Source: Pseudomonas sp. R28(2017)
Lineage (GTDB): Bacteria; Pseudomonadota; Gammaproteobacteria; Pseudomonadales; Pseudomonadaceae
Reading direction: 5' to 3'
Length of the DNA stretch: 64,000 nt
Assembly (NCBI RefSeq): GCF_002112505.1
Contig: NZ_NEHW01000002.1
Span: 62,001-126,000, forward strand
The translations under genes and the position numbers were made by a program. This document shows, piece by piece, positions 28,796 through 36,844 of this stretch. The notes under the pieces were generated by a model, which saw only the letters and a program-made list of their open reading frames with translations, did no database searches and was not told the DNA's origin. Each line of letters begins with the position of its first letter. Position 1 is the stretch's first letter.

Positions 28796-28920
28796 GATTG
28801 GGGCCGCTTCGCGCCCCTTCGCGGGTAAACCCGCTCCCACAGTTAGGTGCAATGCTTGAGAGCGGCGCCGTATCTGTGGGAGCGGGCGTGCCCGCGAAGG
28901 GCCGCAAAGCGGCCCCAATC
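28796..28920. repeat. Large inverted REP pair with 47-bp arms
   Basis: Arms 28796-28842 and 28874-28920 are near-perfect reverse complements with about five mismatches. They extend beyond the 35-bp REP by an outer block (GATTGGGGCCGCTT at the left end). The element starts 15 bases after topA and ends 47 bases before the next gene, so it probably forms the topA 3' end. Confidence 0.9.
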
Positions 28921-28967
28921 ATTTATGATGCAGACATCCGCCTTGCAGCCATGGGAGGTCATTCAAA

Positions 28968-29483
28968 ATGGCCCAGGAACTCTACACCCGCACCAACCAG
29001 AAAATCTTCTTCGCTGGCCTCGCCCTCGAATCCATGGCCAAGGCTGAACAAAGTCAGGCCATGAACGCCCAGGGCCTGGTCCAGGCCGAGCGTGAATCGG
29101 CGTTGTTCCACCTGTACGGCGCGCTGCTGGGGCTGTGTCATGAAATCGGTGGCTTCTACCGTTTGCCCGTGGTGGCTTCGGTCGAACAGGCCCTTGCCGA
29201 CGATGCGCTGAACACCATAGCTATTCCTGAAGTTGCGGAAATGCTCGAACTGGTTCGCCAGCGTGAGACCTGGTTGGCGCAACTGCTCAGTGCTTATGCC
29301 GATTTGTTCCGACCACCGGTCGCGAAGAAAACGCCGAAAACCGACGTCACCCAACCACTGATTCAGGCGGTCAATCTCGATGAGCCTGAGCATCCTGCGT
29401 TGTCCAGGGCGGAGTTGGAAAGCTGGCGCAACAATCTTAAAGGCTTGGTGAGACGTTTCCGTGACGCGTTGAGTGAGTGCTGA
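28968..29483 (+). CDS. DUF6586-like hypothetical protein
   Basis: A 171-residue soluble, helical protein beginning MAQELYTRTNQKIFFAGLAL. It has a well-conserved helical core (QAERESALFHLYGALLGLCHEIGGFY) and a Leu/Glu-rich C-terminus with no signal peptide. I recall this as a Pseudomonas family usually found after topA and annotated DUF6586; the function is unknown. GGGAGG lies seven to twelve bases before the ATG. It is probably transcribed together with the 77-residue gene 50 bases downstream. Confidence 0.78.
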   Translation: MAQELYTRTNQKIFFAGLALESMAKAEQSQAMNAQGLVQAERESALFHLYGALLGLCHEIGGFYRLPVVASVEQALADDALNTIAIPEVAEMLELVRQRETWLAQLLSAYADLFRPPVAKKTPKTDVTQPLIQAVNLDEPEHPALSRAELESWRNNLKGLVRRFRDALSEC

Positions 29484-29533
29484 TAGCTGCAACGGCTGGT
29501 ACACTAACGGCCTTTCGTGGAGAACTGCCCTAT

Positions 29534-29767
29534 ATGTCTACGTCGTTTCTGGAAATTGTCGAGTTGCCTGATGGCCGTATCGAGCTGCGTCGCGCCGAGG
29601 ATGAAGGCTCCCTGGTAACCCTGGATTTCTCGGAAGACGCCAAGGCGTTCCTGCAGGGCCAGCATGTCGAGGTCGCCAAGGCTATGCTCAGTGTTGGCGT
29701 GCAGATGGCAGGTCGCCTGATGGATGGCGAGCTTGAGCGCGACGAAGGGCCGCGCGTACTGCACTAA
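29534..29767 (+). CDS. Small conserved hypothetical protein
   Basis: A 77-residue acidic protein (STSFLEIVELPDGRIELRRAED...) with a beta-strand-rich first half and a helical second half (AKAFLQGQHVEVAKAMLSVG). No known domain, signal or membrane segment. The ATG at 29534 gives the compact start; the open frame upstream is not used because it overlaps the end of the preceding gene without a ribosome site. It lies convergent to sulA. Confidence 0.75.
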   Translation: MSTSFLEIVELPDGRIELRRAEDEGSLVTLDFSEDAKAFLQGQHVEVAKAMLSVGVQMAGRLMDGELERDEGPRVLH

Positions 29768-29793
29768 AGCGTCTGCTCACATAGCATCACAGG

Positions 29794-29833
29794 CAAAGCC
29801 TGAACATCAGCCGAGGCGGATGTTCAGGCTTTG
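29794..29833. terminator. 15-bp hairpin between convergent transcripts, overlapping the sulA stop
   Basis: CAAAGCCTGAACATC (29794-29808) and its exact complement (29819-29833) form a stem around a 10-base loop. The sulA stop codon at 29807-29809 lies at the base of the loop. There is no long T run on either strand, so termination would be weaker than classical. Confidence 0.65.
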
Positions 29834-30283
29834 TGCATTTCCGGCACTGGCAGCGCGTAGAAGCTGTTGGCGAGCAGTGGCGTTGACGCTGCCGAGCCAA
29901 CTGACCACGGTGTGGCTGCGGCCCAGGCGCAGCGCTTCGCAGGCCAGTTGCAGTGCGCTCTGATTGCCGCGAGGGTGCAACAGCAGGATCCGTTCGCGGT
30001 TGAGCCCGGCATCACGCAGCCAGGCCTGGGTCAGGCTGGCGGGCGGGGCGATCAGCGTCAGCCAGCGGGCTTCTTCCTCTTCGCTCAGCTCACGCAAGAC
30101 CGGGGCCAGCAGGCTCTGGCAATGTTCAGGGGCGCCACGCAGGGACAGTTCGCTGAACAGCTCTGGATGGCTGCTCTTGCGTGCCTGCTCACTGGCCTTC
30201 AGGCCTGGCAGTACCGGCTGGGCGAGGAACGCTTCGAACAGCGGAAGCTGAACCTGCTGATGTGCTTGGATGGACTGCTGCAT
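29807..30283 (-). CDS. sulA: SOS-induced cell division inhibitor SulA
   Basis: SulA blocks FtsZ ring assembly during the SOS response until DNA is repaired. The 158-residue protein has the family core: RWLTLIAPPASLTQAWLRDAG, then RILLLHPRGNQSALQLACEAL and TVVSWLG. The start at 30283 (MQQSIQAHQQ) lies 13 bases after the lexA stop; the longer frame would overlap lexA. It is co-transcribed with lexA and so under the two LexA boxes upstream. Pseudomonas commonly has this lexA-sulA arrangement, unlike E. coli. Confidence 0.88.
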   Translation of the reverse strand: MQQSIQAHQQVQLPLFEAFLAQPVLPGLKASEQARKSSHPELFSELSLRGAPEHCQSLLAPVLRELSEEEEARWLTLIAPPASLTQAWLRDAGLNRERILLLHPRGNQSALQLACEALRLGRSHTVVSWLGSVNATARQQLLRAASAGNAQSLNIRLG

Positions 30284-30296
30284 GACGCCTCCTGGA

Positions 30297-30905
30297 TCAG
30301 CGGCGAATGACGCCGACACTCAAACCCTCGATCACCAGTTCCTGTTCTTTCAGGTCGACTTCGATGGGGGCGAACTCGGGGTTTTCAGCGATCAGCCAGA
30401 CTTTGCTGCCTTCGCGCTTGAAACGCTTGACGGTCACTTCATCGCCGATGCGGGCGACGACGATCTGGCCATTACGGGCCTCACGGCAGGTGTGTACGGC
30501 CAGCAGGTCACCGTCGAAGATGCCGACGTCCTTCATGCTCATGCCGTGTACGCGCAACAAATAGTCGGCGCGGGGGTGGAAGAAGGTCGGGTTGATGTTG
30601 CACGATTGCTCGATGTGCTGCTCGGCGAGGATCGGTGCGCCAGCGGCGACCCGGCCTATGATCGGCAAGCCGTTTTCTTCGGCCTTGGCTTCAAGGCCCG
30701 GGATACGGATGCCGCGGGAAGCGCCCGGGGTCATTTCGATTGCGCCTTTGCGGGCGAGGGCCTTGAGGTGCTCCTCGGCGGCGTTCGGCGATTTGAAGCC
30801 CAGTTCCTGAGCGATTTCCGCACGCGTCGGTGGGAAGCCGTTGTCTTCGAGGCAGCGTTTGATGAAAGCCAGGATCTCGGCTTGGCGTGGCGTCAGTTTC
30901 AACAT
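30297..30905 (-). CDS. lexA: LexA repressor
   Basis: LexA represses SOS genes and cleaves itself when RecA filaments form on damaged DNA. The 202-residue protein has an N-terminal winged helix ([23 protein letters not shown]), the cleavage site Ala88-Gly89, the catalytic Ser123 in GMSMKDVGI and Lys160 in EVTVKRF. All parts for repression and autocleavage are present. It heads the lexA-sulA unit and is autoregulated through two boxes just upstream. P. putida is known to carry a second lexA elsewhere; this is the canonical type. Confidence 0.96.
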   Translation of the reverse strand: MLKLTPRQAEILAFIKRCLEDNGFPPTRAEIAQELGFKSPNAAEEHLKALARKGAIEMTPGASRGIRIPGLEAKAEENGLPIIGRVAAGAPILAEQHIEQSCNINPTFFHPRADYLLRVHGMSMKDVGIFDGDLLAVHTCREARNGQIVVARIGDEVTVKRFKREGSKVWLIAENPEFAPIEVDLKEQELVIEGLSVGVIRR

Positions 30906-30915
30906 GGCAGGCGCT

Positions 30916-30950
30916 CTGTCTTTTTATACAGTGACTGGAATTATATACAG
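30916..30950 (-). promoter_or_regulatory. Two LexA (SOS) boxes before lexA-sulA
   Basis: 30916-30931 and 30935-30950 each fit CTG-N10-CAG with AT-rich centres; on the minus strand they read CTGTATATAATTCCAG and CTGTATAAAAAGACAG. They are separated by three bases and lie 11-45 bases before the lexA ATG, covering the expected promoter. Two adjacent boxes suggest tight autoregulation. Confidence 0.92.
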
Positions 30951-31052
30951 TACTGGATGCGCTGCAAGCACAATGCAGCAGGAAAAACGCAGGATGACGC
31001 TTGCAGCCTGCATCCTGGCGCTTTTAAATGGCGACCGCCCAGTCACCGAGCC

Positions 31053-31096
31053 TTGACAGATGCAGGCCTGAAACGTATGTTTCAAACACCTGTTTG
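31053..31096 (+). promoter_or_regulatory. psrA promoter with two overlapping PsrA operators
   Basis: TTGACA (31053-31058), a 17-base spacer and TATGTT (31076-31081) form a strong promoter. GAAAC-GTAT-GTTTC (31070-31083) and CAAAC-ACCT-GTTTG (31083-31096) are both perfect PsrA operators of the form (G/C)AAAC-N4-GTTT(G/C), sharing one base. The first covers the -10, as expected for autorepression. Confidence 0.88.
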
Positions 31097-31117
31097 TCTC
31101 TGTCTGGCGGAGTAGTA

Positions 31118-31825
31118 ATGGCCCAATCTGAAACCGTTGAACGCATTCTCGATGCTGCCGAGCAGCTGTTCGCGGAAAGAGGCTTTGCGGAAACCTCGTT
31201 ACGGCTGATTACCAGCAAGGCCGGGGTCAACCTCGCAGCGGTCAACTACCATTTCGGCTCGAAGAAGGCTCTGATCCAGGCGGTCTTCTCGCGCTTCCTC
31301 GGGCCGTTCTGCGCCAGCCTCGAGCGCGAGCTGGAGCGGCGTCAGGCCAAGCCAGAGCAGAAGCCCAGCCTTGAAGAGCTGCTGGAAATGCTGGTGGAAC
31401 AGGCGCTGGCCGTGCAGCCGCGCAGCAACAACGACCTGTCGATCTTCATGCGCCTGCTGGGCCTGGCCTTCAGCCAGAGCCAGGGCCATCTGCGGCGCTA
31501 TCTCGAGGACATGTACGGCAAGGTGTTTCGGCGCTACATGCTGCTGGTCAACGAAGCCGCACCGCGCATTCCGCCGCTTGAGCTGTTCTGGCGCGTGCAC
31601 TTCATGCTGGGTGCCGCGGCGTTCAGCATGTCCGGGATCAAGGCGCTGCGCGCCATTGCCGAGACCGATTTCGGCATCAACACTTCGATCGAGCAGGTCA
31701 TGCGCCTGATGGTGCCGTTCCTGGCTGCCGGCATGCGCGCCGACACGGGCGTCACCGACAACGCCATGGCCAGCGCCCAGCTGCGCCCGCGCAGCAAGAC
31801 CGGCAGCGCCACCGTCAAGGCCTGA
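31118..31825 (+). CDS. psrA: TetR-family regulator PsrA
   Basis: PsrA senses long-chain fatty acyl compounds; in P. aeruginosa it represses itself and the fadBA operon and activates rpoS. The 235-residue protein has the TetR helix-turn-helix (ERILDAAEQLFAERGFAETSLRLI and VNYHFGSKKALIQAV) and a long helical ligand domain. The N-terminal sequence MAQSETVERIL and the location beside lexA and nagZ match PsrA. ATG at 31118 follows GGCGGAG. An L,D-transpeptidase gene follows 40 bases later, so a three-gene unit with nagZ is likely. Confidence 0.92.
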   Translation: MAQSETVERILDAAEQLFAERGFAETSLRLITSKAGVNLAAVNYHFGSKKALIQAVFSRFLGPFCASLERELERRQAKPEQKPSLEELLEMLVEQALAVQPRSNNDLSIFMRLLGLAFSQSQGHLRRYLEDMYGKVFRRYMLLVNEAAPRIPPLELFWRVHFMLGAAAFSMSGIKALRAIAETDFGINTSIEQVMRLMVPFLAAGMRADTGVTDNAMASAQLRPRSKTGSATVKA

Positions 31826-31865
31826 AGGCTGGGCGGGGCAGGGCGCTTCGGCTAAGCTAGCGCCC

Positions 31866-32390
31866 ATGCCTGACCTCGATTTCCTGCACATCTCCCTCGC
31901 CGACCAGCGCCTCTACGGCTTTGCCCAAGGGCAGTTGCGCGTGCGCCTTGCGGTATCCACCGCGCGCAATGGCGCAGGCGAGCGCAACGGCTCGGGTTGC
32001 ACGCCGCGCGGGCTGCACCAGGTGCGTGCGCGGATCGGCGCAGGCTTGCCGGTCAATGCCGTGCTGCAAGGCCGGCGCTGGGCGGGCGAGGTCTGGTCGC
32101 CGGCACTGCATGCGCAGCATCCCGGTCGTGACTGGATCCTGACCCGCATCCTGTGGCTGAGCGGCTGCGAGCCGGGCATCAACCGCCTGGGCAGCGTTGA
32201 CACCTTCCGCCGCTACATCTATCTGCACGGCACGCCTGACACGGAACCCTTGGGCGTGCCGCTGTCCCATGGCTGCATACGTTTGCGCAACACCGACCTG
32301 CTTGGCCTGTTCGAGCGAGTACCGGCACATTGCCCGGTGCGCATCGACGAGGCCGCCTGCCCCCAGTGGGCTTCACTGAATCTGCAATGA
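31866..32390 (+). CDS. L,D-transpeptidase (YkuD domain)
   Basis: A 174-residue YkuD-fold protein with the catalytic signature HGTPDTEPLGVPLSHGCIRL, containing the conserved His, Ser-His-Gly-Cys-Ile-Arg and the nucleophilic Cys. Such enzymes form 3-3 peptidoglycan cross-links or attach proteins to the wall. No signal peptide is evident: the protein starts MPDLDFLHISLADQRLYGF, directly at the YkuD fold. Either the protein is cytoplasmic or exported unusually, and its role may be in recycling, fitting the following nagZ. It starts 40 bases after psrA and ends 10 bases before nagZ. Confidence 0.88.
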   Translation: MPDLDFLHISLADQRLYGFAQGQLRVRLAVSTARNGAGERNGSGCTPRGLHQVRARIGAGLPVNAVLQGRRWAGEVWSPALHAQHPGRDWILTRILWLSGCEPGINRLGSVDTFRRYIYLHGTPDTEPLGVPLSHGCIRLRNTDLLGLFERVPAHCPVRIDEAACPQWASLNLQ

Positions 32391-32400
32391 AGGATTGCCT

Positions 32401-33411
32401 ATGACCGCCAGCCTGCAAGGCTCCCTGATGGTGGATATCGCCGGTAAATGGCTGACTGCCGAGGATCGCCAGCTCCTGCGCCAGCCGGAAGTGGCCGGCC
32501 TGATCATCTTCGCCCGCAACATCGACAGCCCGCGCCAGGTGCGTGAGCTGTGCGCCTCGATCCGCGCCATCCGCCCCGACCTGATCCTGGCGGTCGACCA
32601 GGAAGGCGGGCGGGTGCAGCGCCTGCGCCAGGGCTTCGTACGCCTGCCGGCGATGCGCGCCATCGCCGACAATGCCAATGCCGAGTACCTGGCCGAACAG
32701 TGCGGCTGGCTGATGGCAACCGAAGTGCTGGCGGTCGGCCTGGACCTGAGCTTCGCCCCGGTGCTCGACCTCGATCACCAGCGCAGTGCGGTGGTTGGCA
32801 GCCGTGCCTTCGAAGGCGACCCGCAGCGCGCCACGCAGCTGGCCGGGGCCTTTATCCGCGGCATGAATGCAGCGGGCATGGCGGCCTGTGGCAAGCACTT
32901 CCCGGGGCATGGCTGGGCCGAGGCGGATTCGCACGTGGCGATTCCTACCGACGAGCGCAGCCTCGAGCAGCTGCGCCAGGCGGACCTGGTGCCGTTTTCC
33001 CGCCTCAGCGGGCAACTGGCGGCGGTGATGCCGGCGCATGTCATCTACCCACAGGTCGACAGCCAGCCGGCCGGGTTCTCGCGGCGCTGGCTGCAGGACA
33101 TCCTGCGTGGCGAGCTGGGCTTCGATGGGGTGATCTTCAGTGACGACCTGTCGATGGCCGGTGCACATGTGGTGGGTGACGCGGCCAATCGTATCGAGGC
33201 GGCGCTGAGCGCCGGTTGCGACATGGGCCTGGTGTGCAATGACCGGGCGGCGGCGGAGCTGGCGTTGACTGCCGCGCAGCGTTTGAAGGTCAAGCCGTCA
33301 CCGCGCATTGCGCAGATGCGCGGGCGTGGCTTTGCCCGTACCGATTATCGCCAGCAGCCGCGTTGGCTGGAGGCCCTGGGGGCCTTGAAGGAAGCCCAGC
33401 TGGTTGATTGA
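32401..33411 (+). CDS. nagZ: Beta-N-acetylhexosaminidase NagZ
   Basis: NagZ is a cytoplasmic family-3 glycosidase that removes N-acetylglucosamine from anhydro-muropeptides during peptidoglycan recycling; its product also feeds AmpR-controlled beta-lactamase induction in Pseudomonas. The 336-residue protein has the substrate loop CGKHFPGHG with the catalytic His and the nucleophile Asp in FSDDLSMAGA. ATG at 32401 has AGGA six bases upstream. It follows an L,D-transpeptidase gene by 10 bases; both concern peptidoglycan. Confidence 0.95.
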   Translation: MTASLQGSLMVDIAGKWLTAEDRQLLRQPEVAGLIIFARNIDSPRQVRELCASIRAIRPDLILAVDQEGGRVQRLRQGFVRLPAMRAIADNANAEYLAEQCGWLMATEVLAVGLDLSFAPVLDLDHQRSAVVGSRAFEGDPQRATQLAGAFIRGMNAAGMAACGKHFPGHGWAEADSHVAIPTDERSLEQLRQADLVPFSRLSGQLAAVMPAHVIYPQVDSQPAGFSRRWLQDILRGELGFDGVIFSDDLSMAGAHVVGDAANRIEAALSAGCDMGLVCNDRAAAELALTAAQRLKVKPSPRIAQMRGRGFARTDYRQQPRWLEALGALKEAQLVD

Positions 33412-33414
33412 CCT

Positions 33415-33516
33415 TACTGGCCTCTTCGCGGGCGCGCCCGCTCCCACAGGGATTGCGCTACGCTCAAGGCCGGCGCCATCTCTGTGGGAGCGGGCGTGCC
33501 CGCGAAGAGGCCAGTA
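33415..33516. repeat. Inverted REP pair
   Basis: TACTGGCCTCTTCGCGGGC at the left end and its complement at the right end (33498-33516) enclose two convergent REPs. The element lies between the convergent nagZ and SNF2-helicase genes, starting four bases after the nagZ stop. Confidence 0.9.
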
Positions 33517-33531
33517 CAGGAAAAGCCGGTC

Positions 33532-36500
33532 TTAGCGGGCTCGCTTGCCAGGTAGCGGGGCAAACAGCGCGTCGATCTCGTCATCGCCAAGCCGCCACTG
33601 CCCGGCCTGCCCGCCATCGAGCAGGCTCGCCGCCAGCGCGGCCTTCTCCTGCTGCAGCGCCTGGATCTTCTCTTCCACCGTCCCGCGGGTAATCAGCTTG
33701 AACACGAACACCGGCTTGTCCTGGCCAATCCGGTAGGCGCGGTCGGTCGCCTGGTTCTCGCTGGCCGGGTTCCACCACGGGTCGAAGTGGATCACGGTGT
33801 CGGCCGCAGTCAGGTTCAGCCCCACACCCCCAGCCTTCAGGCTGATCAGGAACACTTCGCTGTCACCCTGCTGGAACTGCTGCACCGGCGTGCGCCGGTC
33901 GCGGGTGTCGCCGGTGAGCAGGCTGTAGCGGATCTTGCGCTTTTCCAGCTCCTGCTCGATCAGCGCCAGCATCGAGGTGAACTGCGAGAACAGCAGCACC
34001 CGGCGCCCCTCGCTGAGCAGCTCTTCAAGCATCTCCAGCAGTGCACCGAGCTTGCCTTTGTCGGCCTGGTTGCCTTTGGTCTCGACCCCTTTGACCAGGC
34101 GCAGGTCGCAGCACACCTGGCGCAACTTGAGCAGGGCGTCGAGGATCACGATCTGGCTGCGTGCCGCGCCATTGCGGGCGATTTCGTCGCGGACCTTCTT
34201 GTCCATGGCCACCCGCACCGCTTCGTAGGTGTCGCGCTGGGCATCGCTGAGTTCGACCCAGTGCACCATTTCGGTCTTGGCCGGCAGCTCGGTGGCCACC
34301 TGTTCCTTGGTGCGGCGCAGCAGGAACGGGCGCACCCGGCTGACCAGGTGGGCCAGGCGCTCGGCATCGGCGTGGCGCTCGATCGGGGTGCGGTAATCCT
34401 GGTTGAAGCGCTTCACGTCACCCAGCCAGCCGGGCATGAGGAAGTGGAAGATCGACCACAGCTCGCCCAGGTTGTTTTCCATCGGCGTGCCGGTCAGGCA
34501 CAGGCGCTGGTTGGCCTGCAGCTCGCAGACGGCGAGGGCGGCCTTGCTGGTGCTGCTTTTGATGTTCTGCGCCTCGTCCAGCACCAGCACATGCCAGGCT
34601 TGCGCGCGCAGGTGCTCCAGGTCGCGCGGTACCAGGGCGTAGGTGCTGAGCACCAGGTCGTATTCGTGCAGCTTGGCAAAATGCTTGCTGCGGCCCGGGC
34701 CGTGCAGGGCCAGCACGCGCAGGCCGGGGGCAAAGCGTTGGGCTTCGTCGAGCCAGTTGGGCACCAGGCTGGTGGGCATCACCGCCAGTGCCGGGGCGCT
34801 CAGGCGGCCGGACTGTTTTTCCAGCAGCAGGTGGGCCAGGGCCTGCAGGGTCTTGCCCAGGCCCATGTCATCGCCAAGGATGCCGCCGGTGCCCATTTCG
34901 CGCAGCGCCTGCAGCCAGTTCAGGCCTTGCTGCTGGTAAGGGCGCAGGGTGGCGTTGAGCCCGCTCGGCACTTCGACCTGCAGGTCGCGGGCATCGCGCA
35001 GGCGCCGGCCAAGGTCGCGCACATGGGCACCGCCTTCCCAGTGCAGTGGCAAGTGCGCGATCTCGTTCAGGCGTGCAGCGTCGGCGCGGTCCATGCGCAG
35101 GCTCGGGCCGACCGCGTCCTCGTGCAGGTACAGCTCGCCGAGGGTACCCATCACCGCCTTGATGCGGCCATAGGGTAGGGCGACGCGCAGCGCCGGGCTG
35201 TCCAGGCGGCCACGGTTGAGGTCGATCAGCAGGTGCTCGTCGTCGCTGCGCCGTGCCAGCTCGCTGGGGCGCAGCAGCTCGGGGTTGCTGCGCAGCAGTT
35301 GCAGCACGATCGGCAGCAGGCTGTGGCGCTGGCCCTCGACCACGATGCCCAGCTCCAGGTCGAACCATTCATGCCCGGGTGCTTCGTCGATGCTGGCGTA
35401 CCAGTCGTCCACCTCCTGCAGGTTGAAGGCGAAGTCACGGTGGATATCGATGTCCCACCCAGCCTCGCGCAAGCGCGGCAGGCCGTCGCGGGCGAAGCGC
35501 AGCCAGGCCTCGTCGTCAGGCAGCTGGAGCATCTCGCCAGCGCTGTCGGGCAGGGCCTTGCTCTGGCGGGTGGCGGGCTTGAAACCGAGGTCGCGCAGCA
35601 CCTTGCGCAGCGCCTGTTCGGCCTGGGGCTGGCGGCGGATGCGCTGGCTGGTGGCGTCGATCAGGCGGGTCAGTGGTTTGTCGTCGCTGCCGCTGGCGCG
35701 CAGGCCGTCGTAGTCGAACGCCAGCGCGGCGCGGTGCTGCATCTGCCGCTGCATGCGCCCGGTCTTGGGCATGTAGGCACTGAATTCGAGGCTGCCGAGG
35801 GTAAGGTGCGGCCTGGGCTGCAGGTCGTCGATGAGTTGTTCGTCCAGCGTGGTCGGCGTAGGGAGCTGGTGGTTCAAGGCGTTGAGCTTGTGGCTGAGAG
35901 GCACGACGAGGTGTTCCGGAACGTCAGGAGCGATGGTCAGTTGCAGGGCAATGTGCGGATCGAGGCTGTGTTCGAGCTTGCCCACCACGCTGCGGGTGAA
36001 ATCGAAGTAATAAAGTGGCAGCAGCGCAATCACGCAGTTCAGCGGCGTTTCGCCGTGATACCAGATGCCGCGATAGTGACCATTGTCCAGGCGCACCCAG
36101 CGGAATTCGGCTGTAAGCGCAGGGCCTTCGCGCAGCAGGGGCTTGCTTTCGTCGCAGAGCATGCGGCCGGTGTCCAGCGCGCGCTGGAACAGCTCGCCGC
36201 CTTCGCGGCCTTTGAGCGGGTAGCCGCGGTCCTGGCCACCGGCCTGATTCAATGCCGAAAGCAGGCGCAGGATGCGGATGTCCTCTTCCTGGACGAAGCG
36301 CGGGGGTTCGTAAAGGAATTCGTAGAGTGACTGCACGCGGCTATAGCGCAGGCCCTGCTCTTCGCGTATGCCTTTGCGAACCCGCAGTGCACAACCGGGT
36401 TCTTCAGTCAGCCTGAGCTGGTAGCAGACCATGCGCCCGCGTTTGTCGTGGGTTTCGGCGGGCTCCTGCACGGGTTGCTCGAGGCCTTTGAGCCAGCGCT

Positions 36501-36840
36501 GCAGGTCGGCCGGTAGTGCGTCACCGTCACTTTTCGCCGTTGCCTGCGGCTCGCTCAAGACGAACAGCGCGGCGGCGCAATGCTTGCAGTTGTGCCCCAC
36601 CGGGCAGCTGCACTGGCCGCGTACGTGGCAGCGACCCGCCAGGGCGGTGAGGGTGATCTTCTGCCGATAAGGGCTGCCCTCGCTGCCGCGACAGCTGGCT
36701 TCGATGAGCGGGCCACTGCAGTGCTCGATCTCTACTCGGTCTTCTCGGGCGTAACGCTCGCCGCGCTGCAGGACCGGGCCGGTGAACGACTGGGTCCAGT
36801 TCGGGTATTCGCGCAGCAACTGGAGAGCGTCGCGGCTCAT
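33532..36840 (-). CDS. SNF2-family helicase with N-terminal SWIM zinc finger
   Basis: A 1102-residue Swi2/Snf2-type ATPase expected to move along double-stranded DNA or remodel protein-DNA complexes. An N-terminal SWIM finger (CSCPVGHNCKHCAAALF, about residues 75-92) precedes a long middle region. The C-terminal motor has GDDMGLGKTLQALAHLL (Walker A), LVLDEAQNIKS (DEAH-like box II), LTGTPMENNL, and in the second RecA-like lobe SLKAGGVGLNLTAADTVIHF and DRAYRIGQDKPVFVFKL. It starts four bases after csiV and shares its operon with mfd, which suggests a role in DNA repair or transcription; that is inference. Confidence 0.92.
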   Translation of the reverse strand: MSRDALQLLREYPNWTQSFTGPVLQRGERYAREDRVEIEHCSGPLIEASCRGSEGSPYRQKITLTALAGRCHVRGQCSCPVGHNCKHCAAALFVLSEPQATAKSDGDALPADLQRWLKGLEQPVQEPAETHDKRGRMVCYQLRLTEEPGCALRVRKGIREEQGLRYSRVQSLYEFLYEPPRFVQEEDIRILRLLSALNQAGGQDRGYPLKGREGGELFQRALDTGRMLCDESKPLLREGPALTAEFRWVRLDNGHYRGIWYHGETPLNCVIALLPLYYFDFTRSVVGKLEHSLDPHIALQLTIAPDVPEHLVVPLSHKLNALNHQLPTPTTLDEQLIDDLQPRPHLTLGSLEFSAYMPKTGRMQRQMQHRAALAFDYDGLRASGSDDKPLTRLIDATSQRIRRQPQAEQALRKVLRDLGFKPATRQSKALPDSAGEMLQLPDDEAWLRFARDGLPRLREAGWDIDIHRDFAFNLQEVDDWYASIDEAPGHEWFDLELGIVVEGQRHSLLPIVLQLLRSNPELLRPSELARRSDDEHLLIDLNRGRLDSPALRVALPYGRIKAVMGTLGELYLHEDAVGPSLRMDRADAARLNEIAHLPLHWEGGAHVRDLGRRLRDARDLQVEVPSGLNATLRPYQQQGLNWLQALREMGTGGILGDDMGLGKTLQALAHLLLEKQSGRLSAPALAVMPTSLVPNWLDEAQRFAPGLRVLALHGPGRSKHFAKLHEYDLVLSTYALVPRDLEHLRAQAWHVLVLDEAQNIKSSTSKAALAVCELQANQRLCLTGTPMENNLGELWSIFHFLMPGWLGDVKRFNQDYRTPIERHADAERLAHLVSRVRPFLLRRTKEQVATELPAKTEMVHWVELSDAQRDTYEAVRVAMDKKVRDEIARNGAARSQIVILDALLKLRQVCCDLRLVKGVETKGNQADKGKLGALLEMLEELLSEGRRVLLFSQFTSMLALIEQELEKRKIRYSLLTGDTRDRRTPVQQFQQGDSEVFLISLKAGGVGLNLTAADTVIHFDPWWNPASENQATDRAYRIGQDKPVFVFKLITRGTVEEKIQALQQEKAALAASLLDGGQAGQWRLGDDEIDALFAPLPGKRAR

Positions 36841-36844
36841 GGCA

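Noticed and set aside
26151..28922. 923-residue minus-strand open frame opposite topA
   Set aside because: Antisense shadow of topA, running through the REP pair; no motifs and no ribosome site.
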